Below are positions 56,020-64,000 of a DNA stretch of 64,000 bases, one piece after another. The position numbers and the translations under genes are program-made. Source of the DNA: Lucinisca nassula (taxonomy: Eukaryota; Mollusca; Bivalvia; Lucinida; Lucinidae). Position 1 is the first letter of the stretch, and every line of letters begins with the position of its first letter. The stretch covers positions 62,516,587-62,580,586 of the forward strand of contig OY757019.1 of assembly GCA_963580285.1 (NCBI GenBank), in the 5' to 3' direction. The notes below the pieces were generated by a model. It was not told the origin of the DNA. It did no database searches and was given only the letters and a program-made list of their open reading frames with translations.

Positions 56020-59000
56020 GTTAGTTCCTTTTTCCTGTTTCCTTATTCCTTTTTCCGTTTTCCTTATTCGACTAAGAAGCTGAATATGTGAACTGAAAAA
56101 GATTAATGAAACTGAGAGTCGTTACATACAGAAATGTGCCTTATGACATGCACAGATAGTGCGTTTTTGAAAGGCTACATGAAAATTTGACATGTCATGA
56201 TTGTAATTGTAAAACGACAAAAGTGAGATATGTCTAGATTGAAAGTCAGAGTAATACTTGTCATAAAAAGCGACAGCAGGCAGCTGTAACCTAAGAAACT
56301 ATTGGATTACAGCGTCATGAAAATCGAATAAGGAAACTGAAAACGGAAAAAGATTTTTCCTCATTAAATAGGAAACTAAGTAAACTGAAAACGACAGTCG
56401 TTACATACAGGAATGTGCCTTATGATATGCACAGAAAGTGCGTGTTTGAATGGCGACATGAAAAATTGACATTATATGAAGTTAAAACGACAAAAGTGAG
56501 ATATGTCTTGAATGAATGTCAGAGTAATACTAGTTTAAAAACGCGACAGCAGACTGCTGCAACCTAAGAAACTATGGAGTTAAAGCGGCATAAAAAAATC
56601 GAATAAGGAAAAAGGAAAGTATGCTTCCCTATTCCTTTTTCCTTATTCGACTAAGAAACCGAATAAGTGAATTGAAAAAGATAAAGGATACTGAGAATCG
56701 TTATATACAGGAATGTGCCTTATGAGTTAATGCGTTTGTGAAAGTTAGTGCGCTTGTGAAAGTACGTAAAGGTAAAAGGAAAAAAAACGACAATATTTTT
56801 TCCTTCTTCCTTTTTCTTTTTTCCTTATTCGACTAAAAACAGTAAGTGAACTGAAAACGATTGATGATACTGAGAGTCGTTACATACAGGAATGTGCCTT
56901 ATGATATGCACAGATAGTGCGTATTTGAATGGCGACCTGAAAAATTGACATTATATTAAGGTAAAACGACAAAAGAATGAACGTCAGAGTATTACTAGTC
57001 ATAAACAGCGACAGCAGACAGCTGCAGCCTAAGAAACTATGGAGTTACAGCGTCATGAAAATCGAATAAGGAAAAAGGAAAATGTTTTTTCCATATTCCT
57101 TTTTTTTCTTTTTCCTTATTCGACTAGGAAACTGAATAAGTGAATTAAAAAAAGATTAATGATACTGACAGTTGTTACATACAGAAATGTGCCTTATGAG
57201 ATGCACAGATAGTGCGTTTGTGAAAGGCTACATCAATAATAGACATTTCATGATTGTAAAACGACAAAAGTGAGATATGTCTAGATTGAATGCTAGAGTA
57301 ATACTAGTCATAAAAAGCGACAGCAGGCAGTTGCAACCCAATAAACTATTGTTATACAGCGTCATTAAAATCGAATCAGGAAAAAAAAAGAAAACTTTTT
57401 CCTTATTACTTTTTCCTTTTTCGACTCTGAAACAGAGTAAGTAAACTGAAAACGATTAAGGATACTGAGAGTCCTTACACCCAGGAATGTGCCTTATGTT
57501 ATGCACAGATATTGCGTTTTTGAATGGCGACATGGAAATTGGCATTATATGAAGGTAAAACGACAAAAGTTAGATATGCCTTGAATGAATTTTAGAGTAA
57601 TACTAGTCATAGAAAGTGACAGCAGATAGCTGCAACCTAAGAAACTAAGGGGTTACAGCGTCATGAAAATAAAGGAAAAAGGAAAGTATTTTTTCCTTAT
57701 TCCTTTTTCCTTATTCGACTAAGAAAATGAATAAGTGTATTGAAAAAGATTAATGATACTGAGAGTGGTTACATACAGAAATGTGCCTTATGACATGCAA
57801 AGATAATGCGTTTGTGAAAGGCGTCATGAGAAATTGACATTTCATTTATGTAAAACGACAAAAGTGAGATCGCTAGATTGAATGTCAGAGTAATACTAGT
57901 CATAAAAAGCGACGACAGGCAGCTGCAACATGAGAAACTATGGAGTTACAACGTCTAGAAAATCGAAAAAGGAAAAAGGAAAATAACAATATTTTTCTTT
58001 CTCCTTTTGCCTAATTCGACTAAGAAAATGATTACGTGAATTGAAAACGATTAATGCTACTGAGAGTCGTTACATACAGAAATGTGCCTTATGACATGCA
58101 CAGGCCACATGAAAATTGACATTTCATGATTGTAGAACAACAAAAGTTAGATATGTCGTGATTGAATGTCAGAGTAATAATAGTAATTAAAAGCGACAGC
58201 AGGTAGCTGTAACCTAAGAAACTATGGAGTTACAGCGTCATGAAAATCGAAAAAGGAAAATATTTTTCCCTATCCCTTTTTCCTTATTCGACTCCGAAAC
58301 ACAGTTAGTAAACTGAGAACGATTAATGGTACTGAGAGTCGTTACATACAGGAATGTGCCTTATGGCATGCACAGATAGTGCGTTTTTGAATGGCGGCAT
58401 GAAAAATTGATATTATATGAAGGTAAAACAACAAAAGTAAGATATGTCTAGAATGAATGTCAGAGTAATACTAGTCATACAAAGCGACAGCAGACAGCTG
58501 CAACCTAAGAAACTATGGAGTTACAGCGTCGTGAAAATCGAATTAGGAAAAAGGAAAAGATTTTTCCTTATTCTTGTTTTCCTTTTTCCTTATTGGACTC
58601 CGACACAGAAAAAGATTAATGATACTGATAGTCGTTACATACAGGAATGTGCCTTATGACATGCACAGATAGGGCGTTTTTGAATGGCGACATGAAATAT
58701 TGACACTATATGAAGGGTAAATTGACTTTTCATTAAGGTAATACGACAAAAGTGAGATATGTCTAGATTGAATGTCAGAGTAATACTTGTCATAAAAAAC
58801 GACAGCACGCAGCTGTAACCTAAGAAACTATTGCGTGACAGCGTGATGAAAACCAAACCAATTCCTTATTCGACTAAGAAACAGAGTTAGTAAACTGAAA
58901 AAGGCTAATGATACTGAGGGCCGTTACATACAGCAATGTGGACAGATATTGCGTTTGTGAAAGGCGACGTGAAAAATTGACATTGCATGAAGGTAAATCG

Positions 59001-59300
59001 AGTGAGATATATCTAGATAAAATGTCAGAGTAATACTTGTTATTAATAACGTAAGCAGGCATCTGCAACCTAAGAAACTACAGTGTCATGAAACCCCAAT
59101 AAGGAAAAAGGAAAATTTTTTTAACTTTCTCCTTTTTGCTTATTGGACCGAGTAAGTAAATTGGAGAAGATTAATGATACTGAGAGTCGTTAAATACAGG
59201 AATGTGCCTTATGTCACGCACATATGTTGCTTTCTTAAAAGGCGACATTTGATGAAGATTAAACGAGAAAAGTGAGATATCTCCAGATTGAATGACAAAC
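56020..59300. repeat. 290-bp satellite, about 12 units
   Basis: GTTACATACAGGAATGTGCC-type words recur at about 56,124, 56,401, 56,879, 57,174, 57,767, 58,070, 58,344, 58,634 and 58,924, with weaker copies between and after. Spacing is mostly 270-303 bp, with one short unit of about 180. Each unit has a purine run (AAGGAAAAAGGAAAA) facing a pyrimidine run (TTTTTCCTTATTC), able to form a hairpin. Units degrade toward the right end. Confidence 0.88.
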
Positions 59301-60268
59301 CTTTTTGGCCTCATGTTTCTTCGAGACTGTTGCAGTTTCTGGTTGTTACATGTGGGTTTACGGCGTCCCGCAAACCCCCATGCTGACAAGACAACCGAGC
59401 GTGATCTCTGACAGGTGTACGGGCAGCTATAGGTAAGGCACAAGAAAGATATCAAATGAATGACATGAATTATTTACAGTATCTATATACAACAACACTA
59501 ACACAAAACATCACATTTATTTGCTTCTATAGCGCACTCACGACGTCCGTCCCGAAGGCAAAACAATGTTCTGTGCTCGAAACGGGGTGACGTGAGTGTC
59601 TACAGAAGCAAATAACAATACAAAATAAGAAAAAGAAACAACATAAGACGCGACTGGCCAGTTTAAAAGTTCACTTAGGGTGACCCCCCCCCCCCCTCTC
59701 GCGCACTGTTGTGAACTAGTATGTCGACCTCGTTGTCGACCACAGGTATATATTTATCATTTATCCATTAACGAACTTGAAGTCCCGGTAACTTCTTCGT
59801 TTGAATCGCCTGCAGGTTACGACCTGTTTAAAATGGTCTCGGGCTGACCTGTTTATTTTTGTTACGACGTCTGTTATTGGGTCTGTCCGCCCTTGCTGGA
59901 CACTAACCGACAGCGTCGTGCCAGTACCTGCTGCTATTTTGCAGGGAGCAGCAGGGCACCACACATTGTTGTGCCTGCATATTACGATAATTGGACTAAG
60001 ATACAGTTCACAAAACATACATGCTATATCATGATCCCCCTCCCGGAGAAGTAAGCATATGTTCATGCATATACCGTTATTGCGCATGTGCCGACCAGAC
60101 ACACAGGCTGATTAGTGCATGCGACAAATAACTGCACAGCAGAGCTCAACTTGACTGTGCATCAAATTATCAGCACCCAGCGCTTTGACACAAGAATACA
60201 CAAAGTTTATGTTTCCTTACTGAGCACTACAGAAATCAATTAATGCTCACTACTACTGAGCATGTACG
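59301..60268. other. No recognisable feature
   Basis: Contains a short inverted pair, TTATTTGCTTCTATAG (59,517) and CTACAGAAGCAAATAA (59,600), and a poly-C run at 59,683-59,697. The frames present are not protein-like. Confidence 0.4.
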
Positions 60269-60492
60269 GGCCTCCGTGGCCTAGTGGATAAGAGCGCTGA
60301 CTCTTAGTCATTAGGTCTCTCACCGCCGTAGGTTCGAGCCTCGCCCGGGCCACGTGTGAGACGCCAAGTTCTGCAACGGAAGGTCGGGTAGTTTTTCTCC
60401 GGGTACTCCGGTTTTCGCTCACCTCTGATTAACCATCGGCTCGTTATGAGTGAAATAATCATGAAAGGGCCGTAAAACCCAAACCAAAAAAA
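60269..60492 (+). mobile_element. SINE-D, full length, sense
   Basis: GGGCCTCCGTGGCCTAGTGG head, GGTTCGAGCCTCG B box, CTGCAACGGAAGGTCGGG body, ATCATGAAAGGGCCGTAAAA tail and poly-A. Flanks CTACTGAGCAT and CTACAGAGCAT are a probable 11-bp target duplication with one change. Confidence 0.85.
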
Positions 60493-61049
60493 AAAAAACT
60501 ACAGAGCATAATACTCATCAAATTCGTGCTCACTACATTATCACAAGTAAGAGGCAATTGAACAGACCACGCCTTTGCGCTACCTGGTCAGCCGCCAATA
60601 CAGGAAACATAACAAACTCTATTTCATATCCTTCTCCGCGACACGGCTCACAATTATAGCTATTCACAAATTCATTACATTAACAACAGATAGAAACTAC
60701 AAACAGAAAGATTTTCATCTATCCTCCACAACATTTGTTAGTGTCTCATAAGGGCCAACACTGTTTGCCGTAAATTCTTTCTGTATTTGGTAGGCACCAC
60801 GTTATAACCGTCCTCGTGACGCTGATGACGCAGCTGACGTCATCCACTTACGACGTGTGGCGACCAAATACTCCCACTTATCATCATCACGTTCTTTATA
60901 TGTACATGCATGCACAAACCGAGTTCTCAGACAAAAACGGCGTCATTACAAAATGAACTCGTAATTCTTCTTGAACAAATGTATTTCTATTCAACATGAA
61001 CACGCTTGTAAAATCAAATTCATCACGGTTCATCATCACGGATAACCCG
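60493..61049. other. No recognisable feature
   Basis: Mixed composition, no repeat or gene recognised. Confidence 0.4.
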
Positions 61050-61398
61050 ACAGGCTCTTGATGAAGATATGGTTAAACCCGTCTTAATTTTACGTCCCCT
61101 CTACACCTAATATCATACAGAGACGGGACCACGGTTTTCTAACCACAGCTAGTCAAAAGTCATGGATCAAACAAGTGACCCGGCGTTTATTTATTATATT
61201 CTACAAAGGGGTCTATAGCCTAAATGAATCTAGAATAAGCGGGTGTCCAAACTTTAGGTCTCACCAACCTCTAGGGTCAGAATGAGACAGTACCTCGCTT
61301 AAAAAGACTCATTCTACTTCTGGATAGGCCTGGGATCGATCTTGCGACCTCTAGCTGGCAAAGCTAGTAGCCTAATCACTACACTACAGAGGCTTCCA
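61050..61398 (-). mobile_element. tRNA-headed SINE, SINE-B-like, antisense
   Basis: Minus strand: AAGCCTCTGTAGTGTAGTGA head, AGATCGATCCCAGGC B box region, then GAATGAGTCTTTTTAAG and, further out, a GACTTTTGACTAGCTGTGG body with ACGTAAAATTAAGAC end. Related to SINE-B but with a longer body. Confidence 0.7.
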
Positions 61399-62606
61399 AA
61401 GTGAATTCAGAATAAGCTTCAGAAAGTTGGGGTATACTAGAAGTAAACCCCTCCAAAACCTAAAAGCATGTTCATACAAAAATAATACTAAACATAGATT
61501 TACTACCAATTTCAATATCCATTAGACTTTCAGTCAAATGCACCAGATCAAAGGGGTACATTCTGATGTAATTTCAGAGGTCAGTGCACTAGAAAGGTAC
61601 ATCAAACTTCACCAATTTCTTTGTACTCTAGACTTGTCACAGATGACCGACATGTGATAAACTATCTCTTATTGGACAGGTGCTAGTTACTGAAATGTGG
61701 AAATTGTATCTGATTGGATACCTGCATACTTGTTGTGTCATATTTGGTCAAATACTTTTCAATCCTTGTCATTTTGTGACATCATAATCTTAAGTTCAAA
61801 GGATGCAGCAACAGCTTTGCAATTGGTTGGGGTTTGACAGTTATTAAGTATCACGTCCACTCAAAAATCTAATGAATATTGAAATCAGTAAAAACATATC
61901 TTTCAATATACTCTCACTGTCCCGCCACTATGTTGTGTGAATTCGTTACAACTTGACCTGCTGCTGAATAGTGTTTGTTTTTCATGGTTTTTATATCTAT
62001 GAATACTATCGGAAAATCATGCATACTCATATTAGCTCGCTAAAATCGTGACGAGCTGAAGATACCGTCCACAATTAAAGCCAGATAGCAAAAATCGAGT
62101 AGATAATGGATTTGCGTTCAAATAGTATTTCCCATAGGGAAAAAATGATGAAACGACCCTATAAATCGATGGCATAAATCCCGTCAAAACGAACACACAC
62201 ACAACACGTGACTGGAATGAAAATTATATATAGCACAATTTGGCGGTTGGCGATCTTTAGGCAAATTTTATAGAAATCAGCCGTTTAGCGGCCCACTGTA
62301 TTGTAAAAACAGATCTCCACAAACCACTCATGCATATATCGTATGATATGTTCATGACTTGTGCATGGAGCAGCACATTTTGCCTACCGTATTTCACCTA
62401 AAATATTTCACTCGCACCGCCTTACCATATACCTACTAAATAATTTAGATGTGCATAAGCACCAGAGAGGTTTTCTATTCCATCTCGTAACACTGGTTTG
62501 GTTACCATATGTGCCTATGTGCTACATATTACTCATGTATTAAGGCATACGGTGGGGTATTCATCACCTAAAGTGATTTTCAAGAACGCAAGCATAAGCG
62601 CGTTTT
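61399..62606. other. No recognisable feature
   Basis: Longest stretch without shared repeats. Small frames only (60 codons or fewer); I see no splice-bounded exon of interest. Confidence 0.4.
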
Positions 62607-62867
62607 GTTTGTTTGATTTTAGTTTTTACGTCCAAGTCAACACTGTATAGGTCATTTTGGAGACGTTGCTCTCAATTTTATGGGGACTTTTACCCGACAT
62701 TGAGATGAAATAACATCTCAAGCCCCGTCACCCAATGAAACCAATATCGTTTATAAGCGTGGACGGTCCGACTGGCAGAGCTTTGCCTGGGCAAACTGAG
62801 ATCCTCTAAGCGGTTTACCAGTAATCTTGTGCGGTCGGATTCAGCTCTGTGTGGAAGCACCAGGCAG
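62607..62867 (-). mobile_element. SINE-A, antisense, 5' truncated
   Basis: TTTGTTTGTTTGATTTTAG through ACCCGACATTGAGATGAAAT to GTGTGGAAGCACCAGGCAG. The GGCGGGG start is replaced by a G-rich run. Confidence 0.85.
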
Positions 62868-63279
62868 TACGTCTGCGGGAGTGGGGGTGGTGGGGTGGGG
62901 GGGGGGGGGTAAACGCGTTCGAAAGTGCGTTTATATATTATATGTCAATAGCAACGTCATAGTTGCCACAGGAGTCAAGATTGACTTTGATTTTTATAAA
63001 GGAAATATAAACTTAAAATCCCCCAGTGAATAGATCTCGGGATAGACGGCGTTAAAGTTAGCTGTACTAGCAGCAAAAGCAGCACAACTGCTATAGCTGC
63101 GGGCAGCATAAGCAGTATTACTCCTGTTGCTGCGAAGAACAGTAGCTGCATTAGATAATCTCTTTGCTGTCTGGACATTCTGACATATTAATGACAAAGA
63201 AGGCATGTTTGTTCCATACACTGGCCACGGGTATGCCGGATATATATTAAAATGAAGATCCAAGGCATTGGTTTGCGTG
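62868..63279. other. No supported gene
   Basis: A G-rich run at 62,883-62,910, then a minus-strand frame of 89 codons (63,263-62,994) rich in A, S and N in its second half. It has no recognisable motif and overlaps another frame of similar length, so I do not call it a gene. Confidence 0.35.
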
Positions 63280-63964
63280 TTTCAGTAGTGGAACATGGAG
63301 GGAGAGCCAGTTCTAGCACTGGGGGTCTTCTGGGTACCGGACCCTGCTAGCTGGTATCGCGGGGTAACCATTGTTATTCGGTCAAATGGGGATACAAGGC
63401 CGTGGGGCGATCAGAATCAGAATTGTTACTGGTGACTAGTCAAATGACATTCATACACCAGTGATCCTATGTAAGAAGTTAAGTCCGACTCCCCTGTCTC
63501 GTAGCCCTGAAGCCTAGCGTTGGAATGTGACCCAGTGTGAATTGAGAGTCCCTTCGATACATTTATCCTCCGCGGTGTTGGCATCCCGGAATAATCTGCG
63601 CCATGCGGCTAGACGGGGATAACTCTTCCATAAGGCTGTTAAATGGGTATTCGAGCAGCTGAATTTGGAGGGCGACCCAGGCCTAGCACTGGGGTGGGGG
63701 GGTGACCTGGAGTGTGTTGTAACGGGGTCCTCAGGGTATCCTTATCGCGGGATAACCTCCGTTATCCGGCCAAATTGGGGTACAAGAACATGATGTGAAC
63801 CTATTTGTCAAGTGAAAACCAATCCCAACTGAACCTGTGGCCGAGCCCAGAAGCCTAGCGTTGGGGTGTCACCAAGTGTGACGTGTGAATCCCTTTGATT
63901 CCATTTTCCTCCGTTGGATGAGTATCCCGGGATAACCTCCATTCTGCGATCAGACGGGAATAAT
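63280..63964. repeat. Satellite-like block C, distant relative of A and B
   Basis: CCTAGCACTGGGG words at about 63,314 and 63,684, AAGCCTAGCGTTGG at 63,510 and 63,852, and GGGATAACCTCC words give a period of roughly 340-370 bp. The CCTAGCACT word and a GGG-TAACC-TTGTT-type word recall blocks A and B. Confidence 0.6.
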
Positions 63965-64000
63965 GGGCCTCTTCGGCCTAGTGGATAAAAGCGCTGACTC
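63965..64000 (+). mobile_element. SINE-D head, cut by the window end
   Basis: GGGCCTCTTCGGCCTAGTGG then ATAAAAGCGCTGACTC, the SINE-D start. The rest lies outside the window. Confidence 0.75.

Noticed and set aside
62994..63263. 89-codon minus-strand frame rich in Ala, Ser and Asn, with an overlapping hydrophobic frame
   Set aside because: No motif, no splice or neighbour support, and two frames compete; left as unannotated sequence.

Overview
This window looks like repeat-dominated genomic DNA from a marine or freshwater invertebrate, most likely a bivalve mollusc. The reasons are several tRNA-headed SINE families sharing one type of 3' tail, satellite-carrying mobile elements of the kind known from bivalves (pearl-like), a Polinton/Maverick element, piggyBac-, pogo- and Tc1-like debris, and long simple repeats. 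No bacterial gene organisation is present. I see at most one candidate host exon (3,723-3,947). Species is not resolved. Family names SINE-A to SINE-F and SINE-X are working labels used only here.

Layout. 1-2.66 kb: degenerate satellite block A. 2.66-3.36 kb: a dispersed repeat split by a SINE-A. 3.4-6.3 kb: a hairpin MITE, the candidate exon and a 2.3-kb GTAG/CTAC microsatellite that switches strand midway. 6.65-9.15 kb: a decayed reverse transcriptase, a decayed Polinton-type protein-primed DNA polymerase on the minus strand, and a SINE-A split by 383-bp units. 9.2-13.3 kb: satellite block B, a copy of block A carrying further insertions. 13.3-15.3 kb: a segment repeated in inverted orientation at 39.8-41.3 kb, carrying a Tc1/mariner transposase tail. 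15.3-17.9 kb: SINEs.

The centrepiece is 17,950-35,505. I read it as one Polinton/Maverick of about 17.6 kb with very long terminal inverted repeats (about 1.3 kb without later insertions) and a probable 6-bp target duplication TTGGAC. Each arm carries a broken adenovirus-type protease and a broken capsid-gene end. The interior keeps an intact FtsK/HerA-type packaging ATPase (26,306-27,460) and an intact 94-codon ORF. The polymerase and integrase are gone, and the rest of the interior is repeats, including two inverted arrays of a 21-bp palindromic unit. The right arm is split by a 5,454-bp element (29,768-35,221) with about 200-bp inverted ends and TTAA duplications; the left arm preserves the empty site.

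35.5-38.3 kb holds a satellite-carrying mobile element inserted into the right flank of the Polinton. 38.3-44.3 kb is a mosaic of SINEs and inverted or direct copies of segments seen at 2.7-3.4, 13.3-15.3 and 17.4-17.9 kb. 44.5-47.0 kb is an inverted duplication around 193-bp tandem repeats. 47-52.5 kb contains hairpin repeats, a second reverse transcriptase copy and a pogo-like MITE nested in SINE-X. 52.55-55.4 kb is a second satellite-carrying element with about 15 units of about 165 bp. 56.0-59.3 kb is a 290-bp satellite. 59.3-64.0 kb is mostly unremarkable, with SINEs and a third satellite block.

Functionally, the virus-like Polinton genes fit one virion-assembly module (packaging ATPase, maturation protease, capsid protein), but only the ATPase and the small neighbour are open. 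Nearly everything else is mobile DNA nested in mobile DNA, and several insertions can be dated relative to each other from target duplications and empty sites. All similarity calls were made by eye.
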